From Candidatus Bipolaricaulota bacterium (lineage in GTDB: Bacteria; Bipolaricaulota; Bipolaricaulia; RBG-16-55-9; DRXL01), in contig JAOAIA010000003.1 in assembly GCA_026414955.1 (NCBI GenBank), positions 1-38,190 of the forward strand: a stretch of DNA of 38,190 nucleotides, written 5' to 3'. Positions 1 through 10,531 of this stretch are shown piece after piece; position 1 is the stretch's first letter; each line of letters begins with the position of its first letter. The notes under the pieces are model-generated. The model saw nothing but the letters and a program-made list of their open reading frames with translations, made no database searches and had not been told where the DNA came from. The position numbers were made by a program, and so were the translations under genes.

Positions 1-1352
1 CTATGAAAGTTCGCCATCGCTTCTTCGATGACCGTGATCTGAAAATCCGGGTCTTTTTGGGTCTTTAAGAGATAATCGCGCACCATCGCTTGGTTGAAGT
101 TGGACGCGACCTCAGCAACGAAGAGCGAGTAGCGCGCGTAGACGAAGGGCTGATGCTTCCACGTGAAATACGAGTGCAGCGAGTGCCCCAGCTCGTGCGC
201 TAATGTGCTTAGACTGAAGATGTCGTCGTTGTAGCTCATGAGAATAAACGGGTGCGTCCCCGGAGAGCCTGACGAGAACGCCCCCATGCGCTTGCCCTTG
301 TTCACCGCGTAGTCCACCCAACGTTGCTCTAAGACGCCCTGGCGCAGTGTCTGGACATACTCGGCACCGAGGGGCTTCATGCCCTCGCAGATCCACTCGA
401 CTGTTTGCGTGAACGGGATCGTGAACTGTTTCTGTGTCAACGGCGCTCTGGTGTCATAGACGTAGAGCTTCTCGTAGCCCAATGCGCGCCGACGCATCTT
501 CCAATACCGATGCCAGATGGGCAGATTCTTCTTATACGTCTGAATGAGATTATGAAAGACCTCAACGGGGATATGGTTGGCCGTGAGAGCGGCTTCGAGC
601 GCAGACTTATAGCGTCGGGCGCGAGCCATGAAGACGTTCTGCTTCACCCCCGCGGCGATGCAGTTAGCCATGGTGTTCTTGAACGCTAAGAACGCATCGC
701 AATAGTTCTCCCACGCAGTCCGGCGGACTTCTCGGTCTGGGTGATGGAGCAGCGTACTAATAGTGCTATGAGTGATCTCGTGGCCGCCGGCGGCGGGCTT
801 GAACGTCAGCTCGGCATCGGAGAGAATGCCGTGTGTCGCGGCAGCCGTCCGGAACGGGTCCATCAGTTGGCGCAGAAGCTCCTCGACTTCCGCCGAGCGA
901 ATATGAGCTTGACGACGTTCCAGCTCGTCGAAATAGTGCCCATAGATAGACAGACGCGGCTCCTCTTTCGTCCACCGTCGCAGCTTCTCAAAGCCGATGG
1001 AGAGCATCTCCGGCTCGGCGAAGGCCATCGCGGCCATGACGCGCGCAAACAGCCCGCGCGCGCGGTCGTTCTTGGCAGCAGCAGCTTGATCAGTCGTGTC
1101 CACGTGATGCTGCATCCCCGCGTAGACGACGATCTTGCCCACGCTGCGCCCAATGCGCTCAACAAGATCAAACCAATCAGCTAAGACCTTGGGGTTTTCG
1201 CCCAAGCGCCCGCGAAACGACGCGAGCTGTGGGAGCTGCTCCGTGACTCTTTTGATCTCGTCCTCCCACGCTTGGTCTGACGGGAAGACGCTTTGAATAT
1301 CCCACGTTTGTTCAAGGGGGACTTGGCTGCGCGGCAGAACTTGCTGTGCCAT
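1..1352 (-). CDS. pepF: Oligoendopeptidase F / M3 family metallopeptidase, C-terminus cut by the window edge
   Basis: Open frame read from ATG at 1352 ([33 protein letters not shown]...) to the window edge. HELGH zinc motif in frame near 185-197. Missing from the ORF track because it has no stop in the window. Confidence 0.9.
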   Translation of the reverse strand, partial: MAQQVLPRSQVPLEQTWDIQSVFPSDQAWEDEIKRVTEQLPQLASFRGRLGENPKVLADWFDLVERIGRSVGKIVVYAGMQHHVDTTDQAAAAKNDRARGLFARVMAAMAFAEPEMLSIGFEKLRRWTKEEPRLSIYGHYFDELERRQAHIRSAEVEELLRQLMDPFRTAAATHGILSDAELTFKPAAGGHEITHSTISTLLHHPDREVRRTAWENYCDAFLAFKNTMANCIAAGVKQNVFMARARRYKSALEAALTANHIPVEVFHNLIQTYKKNLPIWHRYWKMRRRALGYEKLYVYDTRAPLTQKQFTIPFTQTVEWICEGMKPLGAEYVQTLRQGVLEQRWVDYAVNKGKRMGAFSSGSPGTHPFILMSYNDDIFSLSTLAHELGHSLHSYFTWKHQPFVYARYSLFVAEVASNFNQAMVRDYLLKTQKDPDFQITVIEEAMANFH

Positions 1353-1387
1353 AGATTTAACACTCCTTATTCAGCTTTGTTCTTCGC

Positions 1388-1711
1388 TTAACTTATCTTA
1401 TCAAGTAGCTCTTGTAACGAACGGGCTTTTGTTTCGAGCACATTGAGCGATACCAGAAGATTGGCCCACGCTTGATCATAGGCTTCTGTGCTCGATAGAG
1501 CTTTTTGAAACTTGCGCATCGCGTCGCGGACTTTAGCAAACTCCTCTTCCAGCTCAGCGTAGAGAGCTTCCAGCGTCTCTTGCGACTCACCGGAAGAAGC
1601 GCGCCTGCGTGGACGAGCTTGTTTCATCTCTAACTCGATCTTTTGGTGGTGCTCTGCAATCCGCTCCTGCCAACTCGCAATCGCTTTGAGATCGCGCTTC
1701 TTCTTGTTCAT
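1388..1711 (-). CDS. Small charged coiled-coil protein of unknown function, coupled to the HerA-like gene
   Basis: 107-aa ORF whose ATG overlaps the upstream stop as TAATG; rich in K/E heptads. Confidence 0.65.
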   Translation of the reverse strand: MNKKKRDLKAIASWQERIAEHHQKIELEMKQARPRRRASSGESQETLEALYAELEEEFAKVRDAMRKFQKALSSTEAYDQAWANLLVSLNVLETKARSLQELLDKIS

Positions 1712-3444
1712 TAGTGCATCACCACGCAGAAGTCCAGCCCCTTCAGCTCGAGGGGCTTGGAGTTGTCCGGGGCGTGCACAATCATGCGCCCGCGCTCAAA
1801 GTACGGCAGCACCTTCTGATAGCGCGGCGGCGCCCCAGCAAACTCCGCCATCTCTCGCTCCATCCCCAAGAGAATTCGCGTGCTGATCTGCGCCAGCACC
1901 GTCTCGTTCAGGTCCTTGGGACTCTGCGTGATGAGCACCAACGCCAAGCGATGCTTGCGCCCCTGCTTGGCCGCTTTAATGAACTTCTCAACGATGATGC
2001 GGTCTTGCTGAGTTTGATCTTTGGTGAAGTAGCGATGGGCTTCGTCCACGACCAGGACGATGGGGAATTTTTCGATTCTTCTCCCCCACTCTGTCGGCGC
2101 GCTCTTGAGCTTCGCATCGGCGATCATCGAGAGAATCGCCAAGACGACGACCCTTTCGGCGTCGGGGCTTAAGTGCTTGGTCGCGAAGACGCTCACGACG
2201 TCCTCAGCGAAGATATCGCTGTAGAGCTGGGTGAGCGAGTTGGCTCCTTGATCGAAGACTTTTTTAAACTGCGGACGATCCACACGACGCTGCAACGCTT
2301 GAAATGTCGCGGGATGAATCCGCCCATTCTGTTTGTACATCTCCAGAGTATTCGGATTGTCCACAAAGTCCAAGAACTCTTGGTACGTGCCGTGCTCGCT
2401 CTGATAGAAGAAGTCGCGCACAAGCTGGACTAACGAGACGTATTGGTTTTCGTCCAGCTCCCCGCCCGCGATCAAGTACGGAAAATCCCGCACAAGCTCA
2501 AACGGGATGGTGAAGTTCGTGTACTTGGGGCATCCCGAATAGCGCGGCTCGCCCTCAACGGCTGCATAGACCGTGAGCTTCTCTTTGATCCCGCCAAACT
2601 TTACCCCATGACCGAAGAGCATCTCCTGGTCTTCTTTGGCGAGATAGGGATTATCTTCGCGCATCTTCCAATATTCGTTCTCCGGGTCAATGATGACGAT
2701 ACACGGCTTGCGCTGCTCCCCACCGCGCCGCTCCATGGGGTAGACCGAGCCGACGACCTGTCTTAAAAAATTTTTGGCGACGTGGGTCTTGCCGCGCCCG
2801 CTCATCCCCGCGATCAGCACGTGCATAAAGATCATGGGGTCGCCGGTCTTCTTCTCGTCGTTGATGAGATAGTACGGCACATATTGTTTCTGTCGGGTCT
2901 GGATCGGCTCGCCGTTGACTGCGACATAGCCCAAAAACAGCCCGGAATCGGGAATATCCAGCCCGATCTTCACCTCGTCTTCACCCGTGACTTTGCGCAC
3001 GATCGTGTTGGGTTTGGGGATATAGCGCACCTCGAGGGCTTGGTGCTCCGGCCCGATCATCGAGATGGGGTTTAAGATCGCGGTCTCGATATAATCGTCC
3101 TCACCCAGGCGCTCTGCACCGATAAAGACGTGCACCTCGCTCATGTCATCTACAGCGTCGCGCTTGCGATAGCAGAGCTGCTCCACGCTCGCGAATATTT
3201 TGTAATCTTTATACCCCAAGGGGATGACGACGTAATCCCCAAGGGCAAGCTCGTTGCGCTTCTCCTCGGGGAGATAGACTTCGATATGGGTCTTCTTGTC
3301 TTCGGTGGCGATAGAAAGCTCTTCAGCGATGCAGATCCTGCCGATCTCGTCGGGGCCGAGGGCGTGTGCCCACTCGCGGCTGTCTTCGATGGGCTTCTCG
3401 GTTCGGATGCGGAGCTTTCGTTCCAACTCGACTTGGTCAGCCAT
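1711..3444 (-). CDS. HerA/DUF87-like ATP-binding protein (FtsK-HerA superfamily)
   Basis: Walker A GMSGRGKTHVAKNF, Walker B IVLVVDEAHRYF, N-terminal HAS-barrel-like region; 577 aa. Purine-rich SD-like sequence upstream of the ATG. Confidence 0.85.
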   Translation of the reverse strand: MADQVELERKLRIRTEKPIEDSREWAHALGPDEIGRICIAEELSIATEDKKTHIEVYLPEEKRNELALGDYVVIPLGYKDYKIFASVEQLCYRKRDAVDDMSEVHVFIGAERLGEDDYIETAILNPISMIGPEHQALEVRYIPKPNTIVRKVTGEDEVKIGLDIPDSGLFLGYVAVNGEPIQTRQKQYVPYYLINDEKKTGDPMIFMHVLIAGMSGRGKTHVAKNFLRQVVGSVYPMERRGGEQRKPCIVIIDPENEYWKMREDNPYLAKEDQEMLFGHGVKFGGIKEKLTVYAAVEGEPRYSGCPKYTNFTIPFELVRDFPYLIAGGELDENQYVSLVQLVRDFFYQSEHGTYQEFLDFVDNPNTLEMYKQNGRIHPATFQALQRRVDRPQFKKVFDQGANSLTQLYSDIFAEDVVSVFATKHLSPDAERVVVLAILSMIADAKLKSAPTEWGRRIEKFPIVLVVDEAHRYFTKDQTQQDRIIVEKFIKAAKQGRKHRLALVLITQSPKDLNETVLAQISTRILLGMEREMAEFAGAPPRYQKVLPYFERGRMIVHAPDNSKPLELKGLDFCVVMH

Positions 3445-3494
3445 AGACTACCCCCTCTGCTGCGATCTGTCTTATAGTATAGTATCATAAAGCC

Positions 3495-4367
3495 GTGAGC
3501 AAGACCGTGAAGGCGTTTGCCAAGATCAATCTCGGCCTGCGGGTGCGGGGCCAACGCCCTGATGGGTATCATGAGATCGAGACGCTCTTCCAGAGCGTAG
3601 ATTTACATGACGTGCTCACGCTCGTACCCCAGAAGAAAGAGTGCGAGATTCTTGTGACGGTCAGCAGTCTGTGGCCGGTGCCCCAAGGGCGGGAGAATCT
3701 CGTCTATCGCGCGGCTGAGCTTATCTTCAGTCATACAGGGCTGAAGGCGGGCGTGCGCATTCACCTAGAGAAGCGCATTCCTGTAGGCGCGGGCTTGGGC
3801 GGGGGATCCAGCGATGCTGCCGCGACGCTGGTGGGGCTGAACGAACTTTTTCAGTTTCAGCTTAGCGACGCTGAGCTGCGCCAGCTCGCTCTGGAGCTGG
3901 GCAGTGACGTCCCGTATTTTCTGATCGGAGGGCTGTGTCGCGGGCGGGGCCGGGGAGAGATTTTAGAGAGACTTCCCTCCTATCTAGAAGAATATAGCTT
4001 TGTGCTCATTAAGCCCGCCAGTGCACTCTCGACAGAGGCCGTCTATCGCGAATACGATCTCTTGCGGGTACGTGGCTGGCAGCCGCCGGCAGCTCGGCTG
4101 TGTGAGGGCATAGACTGCGCCAACGACTTAGAAGACGCAGCTCTGCGATTGTGCCCGCAGTTAAGAGAGCTGCGCCACATCTTGAGCGAGTTGCAGCCCG
4201 ATCTATGGGGGATGAGCGGCAGCGGGCCAACGTATTATGCTGCCTGGCGCGCTCCCGCTTACGCGCAGAGAGCAGCTCAGGCGCTGGCTCGAAGGGGCTA
4301 TGATATCTACCGAACACAGCCTACGAATAACAGCTACGAATTTGCTGAGGAGTCCACGGCTCTTTAA
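3495..4367 (+). CDS. ispE: 4-diphosphocytidyl-2-C-methyl-D-erythritol kinase
   Basis: FAKINLGLRVRGQRPDGYHEIETLFQSVDL and GHMP motif PVGAGLGGGSSDAAATL; GTG start. Confidence 0.92.
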   Translation: MSKTVKAFAKINLGLRVRGQRPDGYHEIETLFQSVDLHDVLTLVPQKKECEILVTVSSLWPVPQGRENLVYRAAELIFSHTGLKAGVRIHLEKRIPVGAGLGGGSSDAAATLVGLNELFQFQLSDAELRQLALELGSDVPYFLIGGLCRGRGRGEILERLPSYLEEYSFVLIKPASALSTEAVYREYDLLRVRGWQPPAARLCEGIDCANDLEDAALRLCPQLRELRHILSELQPDLWGMSGSGPTYYAAWRAPAYAQRAAQALARRGYDIYRTQPTNNSYEFAEESTAL

Positions 4368-4376
4368 GATAACTGT

Positions 4377-6059
4377 ATGAACGTGCGTCTTGGACTAGCG
4401 CAGATCAACACGACCGTCGGCGATCTTGAAGGCAATGCCCAGAAAGTCTTAGAATATCTTGAGCGTGCCCGCGCCGAGAACGTTGATATCCTTGCCTTCC
4501 CCGAATTGACGCTCACAGGCTATCCCCCAGAAGACCTGCTCTTCCGAAGGGACTTTCTCAGAGCCACCAAAGAGACGCTCACCAAGACCATCCCCCACGC
4601 GCGCGACCTCCTCGCTATCATCGGGTTTGCCGAGCATGAGCGAGATCGAATCTACAATGCCGCAGCGGTCATCTGCGATGGACAGCTTGTGGGGGTCTAC
4701 CGCAAGCACTGCCTGCCCAACTACGGCGTCTTCGACGAACTGCGCTATTTCCGCCCCGGCGACAGTCTTTCTCTCTTCACCGATGGGAACCTCACGTTCG
4801 GAGTCACGATCTGCGAGGACTTATGGTGCACCGACAGCCCCATCGCCGCGCAAGCCCGCGCGGGAGCACAGCTTATTCTCAATATCTCGGCTTCGCCCTA
4901 TGAGACCCAAAAGCCCTATCAGCGCGAGGCGCTGCTCGCCGCGCGCTCAGCGCAAGAGAAAGTCACTCTCGCTCTGTGCAACCTCGTGGGCGGCCAGGAC
5001 GAGCTCGTCTTCGACGGACAGAGCTTGATCTATGACAGAGAGGGCAAGATGCTCGCGCGCGCCAAGGCCTTTGAAGAAGACCTCTTGATCGCTGACCTGG
5101 CGCTGGCGCCGACCAAACACGTGGCGCTGTCACGTGACGTGATCGCACTCCCCAGAGCGATAGGGCGCTACCCTGCCCACAAGAGAGTGCCGCGCATCGA
5201 ACCGTCTCTCCCGGAAGCCGAAGAGATCTATCGCGCCTTGGTGCTGGCTACGCGAGACTACGTGCGCAAGAACGGCTTTGAAAGGGTCATTATCGGGCTT
5301 TCAGGGGGCATTGACTCATCGCTGGTCGCGTGCATTGCTACCGATGCGCTCGGCCCGCAGAACGTCTTCGGGGTCTTCTTGCCCTCACCGTTTACGTCAC
5401 CGATGAGCCATGAAGATGTCCAGCAGCTTGCTCGCAATCTCAAGATCGAGCTGGTGACCCTAGAGATAGATGCTTTGTACGAGAGCGCGCTTCGGACGCT
5501 TGCGCCCGCCTTGGCTCACGCCAGACCCGACACGACTGAGGAGAACATTCAAGCGCGGTTGCGGGCGCTCCTGTGGATGGCGCTCTCGAACAAATTCGGC
5601 GCGCTGGTGCTCACCGCGGGCAACAAGAGCGAACTCGCGGTCGGGTATGCGACGCTCTACGGCGACATGGCCGGCGGCTTTTGCGTGCTCAAAGACCTCA
5701 CCAAGACGAGAGTCTATCACGTGGCGCGCTGGCGCAACGCCCAGTCCCAAGTCATTCCTCAAAGAGTGTTGGAGCGAGCCCCCACGGCGGAGCTGCGCCC
5801 CGATCAAACCGATGAGGCAGACCTGCCCGCGCCCTATCGCGATCTGGATCGTGTGATCGAGGCGTTTGTGGAGCGCGACCAAAGCCCCGAAGAGATCGCG
5901 CAGGCGTTGCTTCTTTCTGAAGACGTCGTGCGCCAGATCATCGCGCTGATACGGAAGAGCGAGTACAAGCGTCGGCAGGCTCCCCTAGGGCCGAAGATCT
6001 CTCAGCGCGCTTTTGGGCGCGACTGGCGCCAGCCCATCGTCAATCGCTACAACAAATAA
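4377..6059 (+). CDS. nadE: Glutamine-dependent NAD+ synthetase
   Basis: N-terminal nitrilase domain (LAFPELTLTGYPPEDLL, ICEDLW) and C-terminal synthetase (GLSGGIDSSLVA, GNKSELAVGYATLYGDMAGGF). Confidence 0.95.
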   Translation: MNVRLGLAQINTTVGDLEGNAQKVLEYLERARAENVDILAFPELTLTGYPPEDLLFRRDFLRATKETLTKTIPHARDLLAIIGFAEHERDRIYNAAAVICDGQLVGVYRKHCLPNYGVFDELRYFRPGDSLSLFTDGNLTFGVTICEDLWCTDSPIAAQARAGAQLILNISASPYETQKPYQREALLAARSAQEKVTLALCNLVGGQDELVFDGQSLIYDREGKMLARAKAFEEDLLIADLALAPTKHVALSRDVIALPRAIGRYPAHKRVPRIEPSLPEAEEIYRALVLATRDYVRKNGFERVIIGLSGGIDSSLVACIATDALGPQNVFGVFLPSPFTSPMSHEDVQQLARNLKIELVTLEIDALYESALRTLAPALAHARPDTTEENIQARLRALLWMALSNKFGALVLTAGNKSELAVGYATLYGDMAGGFCVLKDLTKTRVYHVARWRNAQSQVIPQRVLERAPTAELRPDQTDEADLPAPYRDLDRVIEAFVERDQSPEEIAQALLLSEDVVRQIIALIRKSEYKRRQAPLGPKISQRAFGRDWRQPIVNRYNK

Positions 6060-6100
6060 TAAATACAGCTTTGGCCGTAGTTCAAGTTGCCCGGCGCCGC

Positions 6101-6129
6101 TTGTAAAGTTTTCTCATTTGTGTTATACA
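6101..6129 (+). promoter_or_regulatory. Predicted sigma70-type promoter TTGTAA-17-TATACA upstream of comM
   Basis: -35 at 6101-6106, 17-nt spacer, -10 at 6124-6129; predicted +1 falls just before the ATG at 6144. Confidence 0.55.
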
Positions 6130-6143
6130 TGACCCAAAGAGTT

Positions 6144-7691
6144 ATGTTTGCCAAGGCTATCAGCGGGGCGGTCGTCGGCATTGACGCCGAATTGATCGAA
6201 GTCCAGTGCGATATCGCGCTGGGACTGCCGACGTTTACTATCGTCGGGCTGCCTCAGAAAGAAGTCCAAGAGAGCCGCGAGCGCATCCGCAGTGCCCTCA
6301 AAAACGCGGGCTTCGACTTCCCCGCCAAAAGAATCACAGTCAATCTCGCGCCCGCAGACTTACCCAAAGAAGGGGTCGGGTTGGACCTGCCCTTGGCACT
6401 AGCGATCTTGGTCGCCACGGGTCAGATCTCCGGTGAGCGTCTTACGGGATTTTTAGCTCTCGGAGAGCTGTCGCTCGACGGGGAGGTGCGCCCAGTCAAG
6501 GGCGTCCTGCCCATCGCTTTAGCCGCGCGCAAGAATAATCTCAAGGGCGTCATCGTCCCTGCAGGCAACGCCAAGGAAGCTGCAATCGTCTCGAATTTAG
6601 CAGTCTACGCGGTAGAAAATCTGCAACAAGCAATCGCGTTTCTCAACGGCGAGCTTCAGTTACAGCCGACGACCGTCGCGCTGGAGTTGCTGCTGGGGGA
6701 TGGCCCACTCTATGAGTGTGACTTGAGCGAGATCAAGGGGCAAGAGCAAGCCAAGCGCGCCCTCGAAGTCGCGGCTGCTGGGGGGCATAATATTCTCTTC
6801 ATTGGCCCGCCGGGGTCGGGCAAGAGTATGCTCGCCAAGCGTCTACCCACGATCTTGCCCCCGCTCTCGTTCGACGAAGCTTTAGAAGTCACAAAGATTT
6901 ACAGCATTCTTGGGCTGTTGCCCCCAGATCGCCCGTTGATGATGACGCGGCCCTTTCGTGCGCCGCATCACACGGTCTCCTACGCGGGCATGGTCGGGGG
7001 CGGGCATGGCCAGCCCCGCCCCGGCGAGATCTCGTTAGCGCATCACGGCGTCTTGTTCTTAGACGAGCTGCCGGAATTCGACCGCGACGTCTTAGAGACG
7101 CTGCGTCAGCCCCTTGAAGAGCGAGCGATCACGCTCTCGCGGGCCGCAGCAGCTCTGACGTTCCCGGCCAACTTCATGCTCGTCGCGGCCATGAACCCCT
7201 GCCCCTGTGGCCATCGAGGAGACGCGAAAAAGCCCTGCCGCTGCAGCCCCCTGGATGTGAAACGCTACCGCAAGCGGATTTCCGGCCCGTTTCTTGATAG
7301 AATAGATATGTTTGTGGAGGTGCCACGGCTGACCAAGGAGGAGTTGATGGGAAAGCCTGCGGGCGAAAGCTCTCACAGCGTTCGCGCGCGGGTGGAGCGC
7401 GCTCGTCGGATTCAGGGCGAGCGTTTTGGCGGAAAGCTCTTCGCCAATGCTCAGATGGGGCCTCGCGAGATGCAGGCGTATGTGCACCCTGCTCTCGAAC
7501 CTCAGGCGCGGGGGCTGTTAGAACGAGCTATTGATCACTGGGGCCTCAGCGGACGAGCCTATAACCGCGTGTTGAAGGTCGCTCGCACGATCGCTGATCT
7601 GGACCAATCGGAGATGATTCGCACGGCGCATATCGCCGAAGCGATTCAGTATCGCAGCTCAGAAGAAAGTGTACTCGAAGGAGGTATGTAA
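6144..7691 (+). CDS. comM: YifB/ComM family Mg-chelatase-like AAA ATPase
   Basis: MFAKAISGAVVGIDAELIEVQCD, GPPGSGKSMLAKRLPTILPPL, PFRAPHHTVS, NPCPCGH. The ORF track starts at 6087; 6129 and 6144 are better starts, and 6144 matches the promoter placement. Confidence 0.93.
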   Translation: MFAKAISGAVVGIDAELIEVQCDIALGLPTFTIVGLPQKEVQESRERIRSALKNAGFDFPAKRITVNLAPADLPKEGVGLDLPLALAILVATGQISGERLTGFLALGELSLDGEVRPVKGVLPIALAARKNNLKGVIVPAGNAKEAAIVSNLAVYAVENLQQAIAFLNGELQLQPTTVALELLLGDGPLYECDLSEIKGQEQAKRALEVAAAGGHNILFIGPPGSGKSMLAKRLPTILPPLSFDEALEVTKIYSILGLLPPDRPLMMTRPFRAPHHTVSYAGMVGGGHGQPRPGEISLAHHGVLFLDELPEFDRDVLETLRQPLEERAITLSRAAAALTFPANFMLVAAMNPCPCGHRGDAKKPCRCSPLDVKRYRKRISGPFLDRIDMFVEVPRLTKEELMGKPAGESSHSVRARVERARRIQGERFGGKLFANAQMGPREMQAYVHPALEPQARGLLERAIDHWGLSGRAYNRVLKVARTIADLDQSEMIRTAHIAEAIQYRSSEESVLEGGM

Positions 7692-9944
7692 GTGGTGCGC
7701 AGAATTACAGTGTTCATCGGCGTATGGGTGGGGTTAGTGGTGGTTGGGGTTGTTCTCGGCATGGCCCAAGGGACGACCTACACGGTGCGCGAGGTCGTGA
7801 TCATGGGCAATAAAGCCCTGACCAAGCGCGAGATCTACGACGCGCTGCCGTTCAATATCGGCTCGCGCATCACCCTCGAAGATGTAGAAAAAGGCGCTGA
7901 AGCTGTGCGCGCCTTGGGCACCCTGGAGAAGGTCGAAGCCGACTATAGAATACTCCAGAACGGCATCCGCGTGATTTACCGTGTCGTTGAGCATCCGGTC
8001 GTCAAGAGGATCGAGTTCACCGGGACTGAGAACTATCAGTTCCATCTCATTGACATCTGGGGGATCAAGCTCTTCCCCTACAAGATGAAGCTGGCGCGTC
8101 GCGACGAACTCATTGATGCTCTGCGCGACGCCAAGGTCGAAGAGAACAAACCCCTCAACATGAGATGGTTCGATGACAAGATCATCGAGAACACGATCAC
8201 GCAGTTCTATCTGAAGAAGGGGTACACGTTCATCGGGGTTGATCCCGTCTTCAATCGCGAGAAGCAGACGCTCACGATTCAGATCGTCGAGGGCAAGCTC
8301 GACGCGGTAGAGATTCGCGGGTTGCAAGAGGTGCCGGAGTCACTCGTCAAGCCGTGGTTACAATTGCCCGTGGGCGAGCCGGTCAAGATCGCTCCCATCC
8401 AAGAGGCGATCAAAGCGATCAATCGCTCTATTTACTTCCAACAAGCCGACGAAAACACCATCCAGGTCGAACCGGGGAGCAAGCCCAATTCCGTCAAGAT
8501 CATTTGGAACCTCAAGGAACGCCGTCTCCTCGAGGCGCCCACGGAGATCCGCGCGATTCAACTCACCGGGGCCACGGTCTACCCCATCGCGCAGCTTCAG
8601 GCCCTCATCGGGAGGCTCCCCCACGGGCCGGTCACTAACTTCGCGCTGTTGACCGCGCTCAAGCGCGCCTATGACCTCTATCGTCTTGACGGGTATCTGT
8701 TGGTGAACTTCGTCACAGAGTCTCTGGGTGACGGCGTGCTGACCGTGCGCATTACCGAGGGGCGCATCACGAAGGTGGCGATCTCCAACGCCTGCAAGCC
8801 CGGCTTGAAGTCCGTGATCATCCCCAACGTGTTAGAGTTCCCCAGGCAGTGCACGTCGGAGCTGGTCATTCGGAAGGCCCTGCGCCTCAAAGAAGGGGAC
8901 CTCGTCAACGAGAATCCCTTGCGCGACAGCTTCAGAAATCTCTTGCAGTTGGGGTACTTCAAACAAGATGGCGTGAACATCCAACCGACAGTCGTGGATG
9001 AGTCCACCGGGGAAGTCGAGCTTGTGGTCAGCGTCGTCGAGGAGGATCAATTGGGGAACGTCAAGGGCGGTATCAGCTATAACCCCCAAGTGGGGATTGT
9101 CGGACAGATCAGCGTGGGCTGGAAGAACATCTTGGGCACAGCTCAAGACGTTGATCTCGCTGTTGATCGCGGCCTGGTCGGCAAAGAAGTGCTCAACTAT
9201 TCCTTCACCTACAAGACCAGCGGGTACTTCAGAGAGTATAATTCTGTCGAAGTCTCGCTGTTTAACAACACGCAGCAGCAGACCGATCCCCAGCCGCACG
9301 CCATGACCAAGGCTGGAGCGACATTCGCCCTCAGCTACCCCCTGATGTCCGATCTCACGCTGACGCTGCGCTTCCGCTACGAGGACGTGTGGAAGGCCGA
9401 GCCGATCAACGAGAAGAGCCTGATCATGTCGTTAGGAATTAATCTGGTGCGGGACACTCGCAATAATCCGCTCTTCCCCTCCTCCGGGGGCGAGTGGATT
9501 CTCATGGGGGAGCAAGCAGGCAGATTCGCGGTGGGCACGGAGTTCACCAAGCTTCAGGGGATCTGGACACACCACTGGCGGACGCTGGAGCGCCAAACGA
9601 TCTCCGTGCGGCTCTACGGAGCGTTCGGGCTGACGCTGCCCTTGCAGGAGCGCTTCGGCTTCGGCGGGGTGATGACCGTGCGCGGCTGGGGCACGTCGTT
9701 TACGGATCAGTTTGGGCTGGCCAATCTGGAATATCGTATGGAGTTGGCCGAGAACATCTGGGGCGTCTTCTATTATGATCTGGGATGGGCGGAGGGGGTG
9801 GGAATGCGACAGGCGCTTGGCTTTGAGATGCGCGTGGTGACGGGGTTCATCGGGAACGTGCGGCTTGTCTTAGCCTGGCCGTTCTTCGAGACGGGGCTCC
9901 AGATCGCGCCGGTCTTCCAGTTCGGCTTCGGAACGATGTTCTAA
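7692..9944 (+). CDS. bamA: Outer membrane assembly protein BamA/Omp85 (POTRA repeats plus beta-barrel)
   Basis: Signal peptide, several POTRA-like segments, barrel region with FGFGGVMTVRGW, terminal Phe (FGFGTMF). AGGAGGT SD before the GTG. Confidence 0.9.
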   Translation: MVRRITVFIGVWVGLVVVGVVLGMAQGTTYTVREVVIMGNKALTKREIYDALPFNIGSRITLEDVEKGAEAVRALGTLEKVEADYRILQNGIRVIYRVVEHPVVKRIEFTGTENYQFHLIDIWGIKLFPYKMKLARRDELIDALRDAKVEENKPLNMRWFDDKIIENTITQFYLKKGYTFIGVDPVFNREKQTLTIQIVEGKLDAVEIRGLQEVPESLVKPWLQLPVGEPVKIAPIQEAIKAINRSIYFQQADENTIQVEPGSKPNSVKIIWNLKERRLLEAPTEIRAIQLTGATVYPIAQLQALIGRLPHGPVTNFALLTALKRAYDLYRLDGYLLVNFVTESLGDGVLTVRITEGRITKVAISNACKPGLKSVIIPNVLEFPRQCTSELVIRKALRLKEGDLVNENPLRDSFRNLLQLGYFKQDGVNIQPTVVDESTGEVELVVSVVEEDQLGNVKGGISYNPQVGIVGQISVGWKNILGTAQDVDLAVDRGLVGKEVLNYSFTYKTSGYFREYNSVEVSLFNNTQQQTDPQPHAMTKAGATFALSYPLMSDLTLTLRFRYEDVWKAEPINEKSLIMSLGINLVRDTRNNPLFPSSGGEWILMGEQAGRFAVGTEFTKLQGIWTHHWRTLERQTISVRLYGAFGLTLPLQERFGFGGVMTVRGWGTSFTDQFGLANLEYRMELAENIWGVFYYDLGWAEGVGMRQALGFEMRVVTGFIGNVRLVLAWPFFETGLQIAPVFQFGFGTMF

Positions 9945-9976
9945 ATCTATCACCCCACTAAAGGAGGAACGCGACT

Positions 9977-10522
9977 ATGCAGAAAGTGTGGATGGGGATC
10001 GGGTTGCTGACCGTGGCGCTGCTTCTTGGGGGATGCCAATCCCAGGGGGGCGCGCAGAATATTGATGACCTACGAGCACGGGTAGAGAAGTTGGAGCAAG
10101 AAGTCCAAAATCTGAAAGCACAGATAGCTAAGGGTGGCTCAGGCCTGCGCATCGCGTATATTAACGCTGAGAAGGTCTTCCAAGACTACAAGAAGACCGG
10201 CGAGGCCGTGCAGAGGTTCCGTACCGAGGTCGAGAAGAAGCAGAACGATCTGAAAGCCCTCCAAGACAAGTTCAAGAAGGGACTGATAAGCGAGGAGGAG
10301 TTCCAGCGTGAGGCTGCCCGTCTCCAGCAAGAGCTTCAATATCTTGATCTGCAGCTCACTTCCGAGATCCAGGGCGAGATGATCAAAGTCGTCGAGCAGC
10401 TCGCCAAAGAGCGTGGGTATCACTGGGTCACGCAGCGCAAGGATGTCGTTCTCTACGCCGATCCCAATGCGCTCGAAGATATCACCTACGATGTCTTGAA
10501 GATTCTCAACCAAGGGCAATAG
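9977..10522 (+). CDS. OmpH/Skp-family periplasmic chaperone with lipoprotein signal
   Basis: Lipobox LLLGGC; LRIAYINAEKVFQDYKKTGEA core followed by a charged helical region; follows bamA. Confidence 0.82.
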   Translation: MQKVWMGIGLLTVALLLGGCQSQGGAQNIDDLRARVEKLEQEVQNLKAQIAKGGSGLRIAYINAEKVFQDYKKTGEAVQRFRTEVEKKQNDLKALQDKFKKGLISEEEFQREAARLQQELQYLDLQLTSEIQGEMIKVVEQLAKERGYHWVTQRKDVVLYADPNALEDITYDVLKILNQGQ

Positions 10523-10531
10523 ATCACGCGT

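Noticed and set aside
1711-3444. HerA-like gene as an anti-phage defence system
   Set aside because: No Sir2, DUF4297, nuclease or other defence genes nearby; the flanking genes are housekeeping.
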